Part shown: in pieces, positions 24,161 to 35,594 of the stretch
Numbering within the stretch: the stretch's first letter is position 1
Layout of the letters: each line of letters begins with the position of its first letter
Source: Brachionus manjavacas
Lineage: Eukaryota > Rotifera > Eurotatoria > Ploima > Brachionidae
Direction: 5' to 3'
NCBI GenBank assembly: GCA_019054805.1
Contig: JAHQIY010000027.1
Location: 806,001-870,000 of the forward strand
Length of the DNA: 64,000 nucleotides
Made by a program: the position numbers and the translations under genes
The notes under the pieces: model-generated
The model's database searches: none
Told to the model about the DNA's origin: nothing
The model's input: only the letters and a program-made list of their open reading frames with translations

Positions 24161-24779
24161 CTTTATAATGAACAAAAAAGCACAAGACAAACTTGAGTTT
24201 AAAAAAGCCGACTGAAACAGCTTTAGAGCAATTTTCAGCTCTAATCAAAAACAACCACTTTAAAATATCAATGAACTTAATGAATTCATTACTAAAAATC
24301 TCCTTGAAGCAGCTGAAAAAAGCATCCCAAAACAGTCAAACATATCGTATAAATCAACACTACTACATGACATTGTCGGCGTAATAAAATTACGTAGTAA
24401 CGAAAGGGGAAAAAAAAAAAAAATTCAATGACCACTTTTAAAAACAAAATTCAATCAACTTACAAAAAACTAACGAAAAATGCTATGTGAGTATAGAAAT
24501 CAAGATTGGCTCAATTTCATCGAAAAAATGGGTAAAAATCCTTTATTAACTAAGCCGTTCTGGCTCATGATCAATAAGTTTCGAACAAAAAAAAATTAAA
24601 ATATGATACCAACTTTAGTTTTAAACAATATTTATTTTCAAATCAGATGAAGAAAAGGGACTGCTTTTTGGTGAACTAGCTTCAACGTTTACTTCAAATC
24701 CTGACCTAATAAACTCAAACACGGAATACGAAGTCGACTATGAAATTTCAAATTTTTTTTCTGAAAAAAATGAGAAAAA

Positions 24780-26190
24780 TCTTTTCGAATCCATTACCAT
24801 AAGTGAAATAATACTTGCAATTAATAAAATTAAAGATCTAATTCAGGATCTGGTCATGACTTTATTCATAATTTAATGCTCAAAAATCTGCCTGAGTCAA
24901 CTCTTTATGACATTTTAAACCTCTTCGATCAAAGTTTAACAACCAGCCAATATCAAATAACAGGAAAAAAGCACAAGTTATAATGATACCAAAAAAGACT
25001 CAACCAACATAGGATCCGTCGAACTATCGCCCTATTAGCTTGACCAGTTGGCAAATTACTTGAACACATTATTTATACAAGGCTTTACAATTACATTGAG
25101 AGAAATTTTTTATTCATTCAAGAGCAATCAGGATTCCGAAAACATAGACGCACAGCGGACAATCTCTTTTTTCTTTTTCAAATAATAACTGATTCGTTTA
25201 ACAAGAAAAAATTGTGATTTTTTTGATATATCAAAAGCATTTTACAGAGTCTGGCATGAGGAGCTTGTATACAAAATGATCAAAATGCACTTGCCTAAGT
25301 ACATAATTTCTTGGACCAGATCTTTTCTAAACTCAAGATCGTTTTGTGTAAATTCGAATAGACAAAAAAGCAATGATTTTCCAATCAAAGCCGGAGTACC
25401 ACAAGGCTCAGTAATTAGCCCCCTCCTATTTGGTATTTTTATTAACGTTATACAAAGAAAAGACATAACAAATAATGAATATTCTCTTCTTTACGCTGAT
25501 GACTTAGTTACCTTTTTTATCTATAAATCTAAAAGAAACATTGAACTAAGGATCAATTCTTACCTTAAAGAATTAGAACCATGGTAAACAAAATGGAAAA
25601 TGAAGATTTTTATCGAAAAATCTTGTGACATGATATTCACAAAATCAAGAAGAGAAGAGCTCAATCTTGATTTGAAAATATAGGGGGACAATTTAAAACT
25701 ACAGGACGTAATCAAATTCTTAGGCATCAGATTTTACTCATGGTTAACCTTTAGTCCATCGAATGATGAATAAAAGAGCGTTGCAACTCTGGGCTAAATT
25801 TAATTAAAATTTTATCTAACAAAAACTGGCGCCTACATCACAAAACACTTGGAAATTTATATAAATCGCTTAATGGTTCCATTTTAGACTATAATTTTAA
25901 ACATTGTTTAAACTCTTTATCTGACACTGTCATTAAAAAACTTCACACAACTTAAAACTCAGCAGTTCGATCCATTCTTAAACAAAGGTTTGACACTCCC
26001 TCAAGCATTTTATGCCACGAGGCCCGAAACAAAAATATAAATTTACGTCCGGCTTTTTGAATTAAGCGAAAGATATGTTAGGGCTGGACTAACTAATTCT
26101 GTTTCATTACTTCTTAAACTGGTAAATGATTATAGACGAGGTTTAGAATCTAGATTTGTTTACTATCCAACTCCATTGTGTAATTGCTAC
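24780..26190 (+). pseudogene. Reverse transcriptase region of the Jockey/I-like element
   Basis: Blocks: EQSGFRKHRRTADNLFF (near 25120), a segment ending SKAFYRVWHEELVYKM, then the open stretch 25276-25587 with AGVPQGSVISPLLFGIFIN and the catalytic YADDLV. A thumb and C-terminal region follow to about 26190 (LFELSERYVRAGLTNSVSLL). Frames are broken at many points. Confidence 0.7.
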
Positions 26191-26439
26191 CTTGTCATAG
26201 ACTCTTTTTTCTCTGAAAACTAAACCGTTATAACTTTTGTGTCTATTTTCTGCCTTTCAAAAACGATTTTTTTTTTCTCTTTTTTTTTTCCTTTTCAAAT
26301 TTCAAATAATTAATTATATTTTTTAGATTCTTATTTTATTCAGTAACTTTTTTTTAATCATTTTTTTTATTTATTCTTTATTTTTCTCTGAAGGAGCAAA
26401 CGCTCGATACAGATTTTCAAATAAATAAAATATTACCAG

Positions 26440-26890
26440 TTGTTTAGGAAAGTTACTGAAGAAAAGTATATTCAAGATTATACAATTTTTTTGAACGTAA
26501 TTACTCCTTATCCAGGAGCAATCTGGATTTAGGAAACACCGGCGAACATCAGATAATCTTTTCTTTTTAATTCAAAAAATTGTGGAATCATTTAATAGAA
26601 AAAAAGAGCTTGTGGCCTTTTTTTATATTTCTAATACCGTCGTTGGGTTTGGTATCAGAGTTTACTTTCTAAATAGATTAAAATGAACCCACCTCATTAC
26701 TTCACTAACTGGAATAGATCTTTTTTGGAAAGTAGGACATTTAATGTGAATGACCACCTGAGCAACAAAAAAAAAAAACTAAGCAGGTGTTCCTCAAGTC
26801 TCAGTAATTATTCCTCTTTTATTTAGTAAATATATTAATGATCCATAAAAGAAACAAAACAAATAACGAATACTTTATCAAGTAAAAAAA
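26440..26890 (+). mobile_element. Second, partial RT fragment behind the Jockey/I-like element
   Basis: Encodes EQSGFRKHRRTSDNLFFLIQ, then a degraded palm region and NPPHYFTNWNRSFLESRTF, ending near a broken VPQ.SV motif. It resembles the minus-strand fragment at 920-1144 more than the neighbouring element. Confidence 0.65.
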
Positions 26891-27319
26891 GATCAAAAAT
26901 GCCGAAAAAGCAATACTTTTTATTCTAAGTGCTGCAAAAATTGAATTGTCAATTGTTTTATATGCACTCTCTCATTTTTCAAACCATCAAGCTACGGTTT
27001 TTTTTCAAAATTCTTATTATCATCAAATTAACAACACACAATTTAAATTTAAAAAAATTTGAGGGAAAACTTATTATCTTGTTCGAAATATTTAAAATTC
27101 GAGTGCTTTAAATAGACGTTTGAAAAAAATTTTTTTTTAATTATTTCGGTCTGATTTTTATATTTTGTTCTTTTAATTTAAATCAAATGCTATTTAAAAT
27201 TTTTTATTTTCATCTGCATTCAGAAATTTCTGAATGCAGAAAATAAAAGTATGCATGCTTTTTTATGCTTTTATTTTCACAATATAAAATTTTTTAAATT
27301 GGCTGAGAACAAAAGAGGT
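26891..27319. repeat. AT-rich gap with a 26-bp perfect palindrome
   Basis: No gene seen. 27214-27239 is a perfect 26-bp palindrome made of CTGCATTCAGAAA and its reverse complement, with TTTTATTTT and AAAATAAAA mirrored on the outside. Confidence 0.6.
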
Positions 27320-28085
27320 CAGTCCTTACAATTTGGGTAAGTAAAGATAAAAATGTGTTAGTAAAATAGGTCTGTTTTTATAAAATTTTTCTAACCATTC
27401 ATCAAGTCTTGCTTTGAAGGAATTTATTGAATTTTCTTCAACAAAATTTTTTGGTAAACGGTTCCAGTCGTTTACAACCCTGTTTGTGCTAAAGTTGAAC
27501 CGTAATAGACAATTTTTAATAAGTTCTCTTGTAACCATCTTTGCCAATACTGATAGCAGGACAATAATTACCCGGATCGAGCTTATTTCCATTTTTATAT
27601 AATGGAGTTAGAATAAGGTATTATCTTATGGACAAATCCACTTATCTTATCCGGGCCTAATGCCTTATTTGCGTCTAAATTATTCAACAGGTTACAAACA
27701 GTCTTAATGTTAATAATCGAGTCAATGTCTTTTGGACATATGACATTCGTTCTACGGTTAAAAATCGTAAACTGACAATTCGATTCACCCCGTGAAGAAA
27801 TCGATTGAAAACGATTGTTTAATAAGTCGGCTATTTCTTTAGTGCCTTTATAACTTCTTAAAACCGTTACTTGATTTGTTGTTCACATATCTGTAAAACT
27901 CTTTTGAATTTTTTTTTGCACTTCTTGCAATTTAGTCTTCATACTTTTTAAACACCTTCTTTCACTAACTTCACAGCTTCTTTTTTCGCTCCAAATTACA
28001 CAATCTTTATTAGAGCGTTCCAACCACTTTTTTTTTTGCTTCCCACGCTGAAAACTTCCTCTATTAACCAGATATTATATCTGTA
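27320..28085 (-). mobile_element. CR1/L2-like retrotransposon fragment with internal deletion
   Basis: Minus-strand coding from about 28070 down to 27640 gives the linker and RT N-terminus (VIWSEKRSCE, DLLNNRFQSI, NLDANKALGPDKIS). 27592-27326 gives the C-terminal end (FSTNRVVNDWNRLPKNF). The palm and thumb between them are missing. The C-terminus is close to that of the fragment at 44.73-45.92 kb. Confidence 0.7.
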
Positions 28086-28105
28086 CTCTTCCATGGAGAA
28101 AATTT

Positions 28106-28553
28106 CTTTTTTTTGTTAGACTGATAAATTGAGATAAAACGATTACAAGCAAAATAATTCTTGTCCAAAAAGAAATCATTTATTCATTAACAGTAAAATT
28201 TTTTAAAAAATCTTAATCCAATCTTTTGACTCAAAATATTGATTAAAATTGTCATAATCACCATTTTTACAAATGAAAGAAGTGCTGTGAAAAGCTTACT
28301 CGGCGTTGCCCTTTAGTCAATGATAAACTAAAATGTGCTCTATTTAACGATAACAATGGGGACTCGCGTCCAATAGAGTAAATTCTACTTGACTGTTAAG
28401 TAATGAATAAGTCTAAAAATTTCCAGAATCTCCTTCATTACTTTGTAAAGGAGAAAAGGTAACATGCTGTTGGGTTTTTATTTTTCTCAAGAGCTAAAAA
28501 TTTTCTTTCTAAAGACTCTTAAATTAAACCGAAATACAGACCATTCCAACTGA
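28106..28553 (-). mobile_element. Retroposon 'Y', copy near NOS copy C, opposite orientation
   Basis: About 450 bp matching 13284-13754 but lying in the opposite orientation relative to the adjacent NOS gene. It starts in the T-rich end (TTTTTTTTGTTAGACTGAT on the plus strand). A partial inverted copy of its own right-hand part follows at about 28575-28640, making a fold-back. Confidence 0.6.
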
Positions 28554-28639
28554 TTGCAGAAAATTTTTAGACAAAATTAACGACAGTTTTTACCACTGGA
28601 ATGTTACTATTTTTCCTTTTAAAAGTAATGATGGAGATT

Positions 28640-28830
28640 AAAAATGAATGTAATATGGAAACGTCTTCGTTCGAAAAGAATCAAGCTCCTTCCTCTTTGA
28701 TTTCTTGTTTACAAATTTTCTCTTATCACCTTAGGTCTCGTTGGTGTTGTCGTCGAATAATATGCGTCACGGAAGTCTACTTGAATTAATTCATTATTTT
28801 GAGCAATCTCCATTTGTTCTGTTACTTGTT
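28640..28830 (-). mobile_element. Retroelement ORF1 relic downstream of NOS copy C
   Basis: Minus-strand frames read NELIQVDFRDAYYSTTTPTR and then DSFRTKTFPYYI. The latter matches the relic at 10830-10920 (SFRTKTFPFYI). It is a short decayed piece of the same element family. Confidence 0.45.
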
Positions 28831-29016
28831 AATTGCAAAAGAAAATTGTAAAAAACCAATTTGATTTTTTATTCTTTTTAATTAAATGTTATTATTTAAA
28901 TTAATTAAATTTTTTAAATTGTGAATTTAATTAGATTTTTATTTTAAAAAAATTGTTATTAATTAAGACTAAAATAAAGTTTTAATTTATTGAATTGTTT
29001 GATAACTTTAAACATT

Positions 29017-32000
29017 TTAAGAAGTGAAAATGTCCTCATGATATCTATTGTCGCTTTTTAATTTCTGGATAAATGTATTATCCTGCTCTTTGCCAAGTAA
29101 TTGCAGATTTTTGGCAAAAATTGCATTCAGTTTTTCTGCTACTCCAGAAGCCATTTGAGTTCTACCACAAACATAGATATGCGCTCTTTTGCTCACTACA
29201 AGATCAACAATTTTATCCGAATTTTCCCATAGCTTATCCTGAACATATTCCTTTAAAACGATTATTTAAAAAAAATGAAAAATGATAAATTTTGAATATA
29301 TTGCTATTCTTTAAAATTTACCTTTGGAAAATTCAAATCTCTGCTGAAGGCAATGTGAAATTCGCTCAACACTTGCTTAGCCTTAAGTGCCTCGATTTCA
29401 TTCATGTACAAAAAATCTTTATTTTTTTCTCTGCATCCGTAAAATAGAATAAAATCGCCAAATATATCAGAATTAAGTCGGTTTTGAAGCTTCAAATCTC
29501 TCTGCATCCAGAAGCTCCTAAATGGCGCGATGCCTGTGCCTGTTCCGATCATGATGACTGGCACAGACAAATCATCTGGTAGAATGAACTTGTTTGATCT
29601 TGAATGAAATTTATTTTTTAAAATGCATCAAAAAACCCTTTTTTTATTTGATTATACTGTATTATCTCAGCTGGAATCACTATTCCAATGGGAGAGTCTG
29701 CGAGAAATTTTGTACAAACTCCGTAATGGCTTGAATCTGGAAATTTCGATTCATTTTTCAAAACTCCAAAAGTAATCTCTAATTCATTTTTGTCTTTATT
29801 TAAACATGAACTAATGCTGTAAAACCTAGATTTCAAATGTGGCAAGACAGCTAGCAAGTTATTTATGTCCGGGTTAACGGATTCATAAGTTTTGAGTACA
29901 TCCACTAAACTTGGATATTCAGCTTTCCATGATTCATATTTTTTCCAGTCCTTTTGAAAATAGAAAATTAATTTCAGAATTTAACATTATATATTAAAAA
30001 TTCCAAAATTATTGTTTTGATTTAAATAGAAAAAAATTAAAATGCTTCTTCGATTTTAATTATTCTTACTGTAGCCAATGAATCTAGGATTTCTCTATCT
30101 CTTTCATTCAATGCTTGTGATGCAAGATTCTTAAGTGCTTCTTGAGATAACGGCTTAGAGATGTCAAAGTAATGTGTCAATGCTTGCCGAATTGACATCA
30201 CTGGATACTTTTTATCACTTAGCCACAGTTCATTTGTACCTTTTTTCAAAAATTTTTTTTAAAATTAAAAACAAATTTATATCCAAAAATATTTACTTGT
30301 TGACAAGCTTTCGTCAAACACTTCGAATTTAACTAATTCATCAAAGTTTGAACTGTTGTTTAGCCTAGACAAAATAAATTCGACATTTTCTTTTGCATTT
30401 TGAGCAAATATTTCAATGTGATTTCCTGGAAGATATTTTATCTCAAAGCCTTTTGCTCTAAGCTTCAACCGAATAATTGGTTCACTGAAATAATATTTTT
30501 TGTTTTAATAAATTAAGCTTGAATTAAAATAAAAAAATTACTCGTTTGGTTGATAGCCTAGAACATCTTTTTCAACAATTTCAAAAGGTCTCAAATTTTT
30601 TTCGTAAATTTTTGACAGATTAAATAAAACGTTGCCTTCGTTTGATTTGTTTCCATTAAATGGAAAAGATCGAAGCTTTATTTTCTTCGCCCTGAGCAGC
30701 TTAGAGTCTAAAATTTGACCAATTTCATTCTCATTTAACTTCAATTTTGGTTTAAACTCTCTGATAGATTCCTAAATAAACATTTAGCATGGAAATATTT
30801 CTATTCCAACTTTTTTAGTTTACTTGCAAAGCGTTTTTGAGCCAAAACAGCATTTTTGCTTCCTCATTGTCCATTTGATCAGCTATTACAAGAGGATAGA
30901 TTTCGTTTAAGCCTATTCGTTTCAAAAATGCGTGTATTAACTTGGGAAAGCTACCAAAGTTATCTCCATAACTAGTATCACCAAGTCCAAGAATACTAAA
31001 TCGAACTGTAGACATTGATACATTATCATTTGATCTAACTTGTTTTTTGTTATTACTAGATAAAAATCAAACAAAAAAATATTTTATAACTTTTTAAAAC
31101 AAAAAAAAGTTACTTATTAAATTCAATAATTTTGTCCTCAATTAATTTTCCATTAGTTGGCGAATCTCCATTTCCTGTCGTGCTTGCCACAATCAAAACC
31201 AATTCTTCATTTTTCAAATTTTCCAAATTGTACTCGTTCAATACCATAATCTATTTTTAGTTTAGATTTTTAATTTTTTTTGGTTAAAAATAATTTTTAA
31301 TTTAAATTATATTATTATTATTAATTTCAGTGAACGCCTTTAAGGCGATGTTAAAAAATATTAAAAAAGAATAAATGAGATAATTGGAAATAATTGGAAA
31401 TTTTTGGTCAATTGCCCAAAAAAATCAACTTGACAATTTAATGCTTCTTACTTTAGTTTTGAAAACTTTGCTGAACAAATTAGAAGTTATTTCTGAGAAA
31501 TTTTTGGACTTTCCCGTTTGACTTGCATAGAGAATACAACATTTTGGTCTAGTTTTTAACTTGGCGTTTAAAGACTTCAAAAATGGCACCAAGCATTTTA
31601 CCAGAGTCTTAAATTTAATTGATTTTTTTGGCAATCGTGGAATTTCCTGAAATAAAAATAATTTCTTAAGGCTTCAACTTAATCACCAAAGCATCTTAAT
31701 TTTACCTGATACTCAAAATAGGGCTTGAGTATGTAGTTTAACATTTCCAGTCCAAATATTGGCGTTATATGAGCTGACATTGAAGGGTTTATCCAGACCC
31801 AGTCAGATGGAGTGCCTCCTCTTAATTTCATTTCGTTTTCCCAATGTTTCACAAAAGATTCAGACGCAGTGTGAAGATCAACAATAGTCACACCAGCTTT
31901 GTTAAACGAATGCAAAATGGCCTTGTTTGTTTCGAGCAAAACTTCGTCTTTCCAAAGCGACACATTGCTTCTGGTGTCCAGGCCCAAGACTGTGGCTATT

Positions 32001-35000
32001 ACTTTTAGTTTGTCATATCTTAAAGCTTCAGTTAGATCTCGACCAATTTCAGTATTCATGTACCATCCATTAAATGCCACACAATTGAAATAAATTCCAC
32101 CAGCATCCATGCACATGGAAGACACTGCTGGAACTGTTAACCACTTTAATTTTAATTCCTTGAAGGCTTCGTATCTTAAATTTGGTAAAATCAACTTAAA
32201 GCTTTCAAAAATTTAACTCAATTTTATTTATATTTTTGATCTTGGGTTCAAAAATTAAAAAAGTTTCTAAAAATTTCAGTTTAAATTTTTTTTAATTGAG
32301 CCCTTACATAATTTTTCAATCGCATCAATATTTTTTGTTTCTTTTAATTATTAGTTCTTCTTTAAGGAGTTAAATTCGTTTAAAAGATATGTTAACATTT
32401 ACACTAAACTTAATCAATTCTTTAAATGCATTAAAATCAATTTTTTCATTTAATAAAAGATCTCAATTTATTAAGCTCAAAATCGAAAAGAAATTCATTC
32501 TGAATATAAAAACTTGAATTTTTAAAAATATACTTTGGGTGTTCAATTTCTACTTGCAGCGCCAACTCAGGTGGTATTTCATACACATCGGGCTTTTTTC
32601 CATCAACTTGCAGCACCAATGGTAATATGTCGAATTCAGTTCTTTTTCCTTTCCATCCTAAAGCTTCACATATCTAAAATAGATGAAAAAATTTAAGCCA
32701 AGATTTTTTTAACTATCTTAAAAAAATTATTAAAATTTAAGAACTAAAATTTAAGATTTTGGTAAAATAAAAATTTACTTTTGTAAAAGCGACTTGAGAT
32801 TTATCTCCAATTGTATCAGTCTCATTTATTTCATAACCAGCATAGTTTATCAGCTGGGTATTCCATATTCGCATATCATGCTTTTCTTTGACTCTTTGCC
32901 TAAAAACAGTGATGGCCGATCTGATGTTGCCACCATTGGTCGCATATTTCAAGTGTTCACAAAGCAGATCGAACATCTCTTTTGTAGTAGTGCAATGCCG
33001 ACCGTCAAAAAGCTTTATTTTTGACCAGTTTATTCTGCCAATGCATCTGGCTGCATTTCTCCAAGATGTTCTCCCGGCAAACTCCAATTCACTGAATGTT
33101 AAATCATACTTTTTGTATTTTGAAAAATATTTATCTGACTGATTAAGTCTGTCCCGATGAAAAGTTGAGTTTTTTCTAATAAGTATAAATAAAATTATTC
33201 AATAAGTTTTTATTAGTAAAACAACGAACTCAAATGGATTTCATTTTTTTTTTTAATTAAGTGAATTACTTTAAAGACTTATTCACTCATATTTTTAAGA
33301 AATAAAAATTTGATCAATCTCCTTAAAAAAAGGCTCGTTGAATTTTCGTACATTAAAAAAAAAAAATTAACAATTTTTTTAAGTTCGAGTTTATAGACCT
33401 TATTTTTAGTTATTCAATTTAAATACTAAGTCGAGGGATGGCTCATTGAACAAAATAAACAAATCAATCTCTTTTTAAAAATTGAATTGATTTTCTCATG
33501 AAACTCTTTAAGCTTTTTCACACTTGGGAAAGTTTAAGAACAAAAGTTAGCTTCCAATTTAATTTTGGAAGCTAACTCGATAGCTTCCAAATCTGTACTG
33601 AGTTTTTTTTGGTCATAACGAATTGGCTTGTTTTGTCTTCTACAAAATTCTTGGACTTTTCCACCTAGCCAAAAATTAAACAATCTCTTTGAGTAAAACA
33701 ACAAAGTTACTAGAGAGTATTTTTCTCAAATGCAGGCTATCAACTTTAGGATCGAAGAAATGTCAATAAAATTTTGAAAGATAATGATTATTTATGAAAA
33801 TAAAGCCATTTTAGAATTTAAAATGGATTAATTTAGAACATGAAATTTAACATAATCCTTTAAAATTTGTAATTAATTAAGACAAAATATTTAAATTTTT
33901 TTTTTAAATATAATCTTCAAGAATCCTTTTCAATAAACCATTAAAATTAATTATTTTTTTATTTAATAAGAATTTATTTGAATAATTTAAATCGAAACTA
34001 AAATTTACAGAAACAAATTTTCAACTTACTATTTGGCTTACCAATTTTTAGCTTACCGTATTTTTGGTTAACCAATTTTTGGCCAACCGGACATTGGTTA
34101 ACCAAGCAGTCAATAGCCAACATCACTAATGTTTTGAAATTGTTTACTTTCATATTTAACTTTGGTATAATTTTTGAGTTCAAATAAAAATTAAATTTTC
34201 TGATATTCTTAATAATTGAATTATATTTCATCACTGATGATATTAGATTGTTAATTTTTTTCTAAATAAAAATCGTTTTGAAAATAAGTATTCTGTTAGA
34301 ACTAAAATTTTTTTTGGCAGTGTGACATAATATAGAAAGACACAAAATAAAGAAAAAATTTTTTTAATGGATATTATAGGATTTACCTGGACAAAAAAAA
34401 AAAATTTAGAATGAAAAAAAGATCAATATTCGAAAAACCTTAGAATGAAATTTGTTCTATTACAATGGTTCCTTTTTTAACCTTTCTCGAGCGTAAAGAA
34501 GGTGAATTTGGTGATGAATATTCATTTTTAAGCTTAAATTTAAAAATTAGCTTTTAAATTCTAAGTTTTAGTCAAAGTCTCTAATTTTTTAAAATTTTCT
34601 GTATTTTTTTTTCTTCATATAGTCCTAGTCTATATTTTGTCTGCCTCCCTTTTTTTCTCTGAAATAGAGTTAATGAATTTCTAAAAATCCAAGGAAATTT
34701 AAAAATTAAAAAAAAAAATAGCAATTTATATTTTCAGGTATCGTTGGTGTCGATGTGAAAAAAGTCTCATTTTATCTTTAAATTTTTTTCCTATTAATTG
34801 GTGTGATTCTAATAGTATTGGGGTATTTTATTCAATATTTGGGGTATAAAAAATTAACAATCAAAATAATTTATCATTGTTTCATAATCTATGTCAGTGA
34901 CAACTTTTTTGTAAAAAAAATATTACGAAAGATTTTTTTTTCAAGAACATGTCTAAAATTTGTACGAAAGGTACACCAACTTATTTATGGATAACCTTTA

Positions 35001-35594
35001 AAAAATATGAAGCGTTATTTCTGATGAAAATTCTTTAATACTCTAAATCGAAAGCGTCTTGAAAAGTCTAGAAAATGAATAATTAAAAAAAATATTTCAA
35101 AAATTTGGCACAAAGAATCAAGTTTTAAAGTTGAAGGAGTTAGCCTGAACTAAAAAAATAAAATTTATTTCTAAATATTTTGGATTCCTGATTAAATCAT
35201 AGATTAATTGAAAAAAAACTTAAAACATACTGGTTAATGGATTCAAAATATTGTCCAATAAATTCGATATGTTCAATTTTTGCTTCTTGCAAGTCCTTTT
35301 GCTGGTTCATTTTCAAAGGCTGAGATTTAAGTATTGAGCCTTTGCAGAATTTTTCAGTGCAGCCAATTCCCTAAAAGTATTTGATTATTTTATTTTTAAA
35401 AAAATTAAATTTTGCACTTTATTCGACTTGTTGTGCAAGGTTTCGGTAAAGCTGCGATCATCACTGAAGCTCTTCAGGGCAATGGGGCACTTTATACTAC
35501 TGCCTAATTTAGTCTGTGAAGACCTTAGTGCTTGGATTGACTTTGTTCTTAAAGTCAGAGGTTTCAAAGGAACAGGCCCATTTGTCTTTGACAT
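29017..35594 (-). CDS. NOS: Nitric oxide synthase copy C, 14 exons, all in frame
   Basis: Exons on the minus strand: 35594-35418, 35370-35231, 33175-32779, 32673-32534, 32174-31706, 31646-31452, 31250-31114, 31055-30824, 30771-30542, 30484-30297, 30239-30070, 29950-29658, 29598-29322 and 29250-29017 (stop TAA). Their sum is 3279 nt, or 1092 residues. Predicted features: zinc Cys pair CTEKFC (63/68), heme thiolate in RCIGRINW (about 150), Trp/Glu in [10 protein letters not shown] (Glu about 327), dimer/tetrahydrobiopterin region RGGTPSDWVW, calmodulin-binding helix (about 442-477), FMN loop LYASQTGKS (480-488), FAD motif SRFYSIS, NADPH motifs [17 protein letters not shown] and VCG. It makes NO plus citrulline from arginine using NADPH and O2. 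There is no long autoinhibitory insert in the FMN domain, and it ends in NRYHEDIFTS without a C-terminal tail. It is the best candidate for an expressed member of the A/B/C group. Confidence 0.92.
33546..33575. repeat. Hairpin in NOS copy C intron 2
   Basis: Perfect 12-bp arms (GTTAGCTTCCAA and its complement) around a 6-nt loop, inside intron 2. This intron is 2055 nt in copy C but 215 nt in copy B. Confidence 0.5.
34736..34860 (+). repeat. Dispersed repeat in NOS copy C intron 2
   Basis: About 110 bp, including ATTCTAATAGTATTGGGGTA, repeated with high similarity at 50530-50645 in NOS copy D intron 13. It is probably a fragment of an interspersed element; its ends were not defined. Confidence 0.55.

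Larger units (their letters stand above)
22796..26430 (+). mobile_element. Jockey/I-like non-LTR retrotransposon, near full-length but decayed
   Basis: Order of parts: ORF1 with zinc knuckles (22796-23440), AP endonuclease (23530-24160), linker, reverse transcriptase (about 24780-25620), C-terminal region (25620-26190), T-rich 3' UTR and the hairpin/A-rich tail (26388-26430). Stops and shifts occur throughout. CCHC knuckles in ORF1 plus an APE endonuclease point to the Jockey/I group. A related RT fragment follows at 26440-26890, and a relative is at 38-1180. Confidence 0.75.

Noticed and set aside
34803-34994. ORF in NOS-C intron 2
   Set aside because: Lies in the dispersed repeat and AT-rich intron sequence; the composition explains the open frame.
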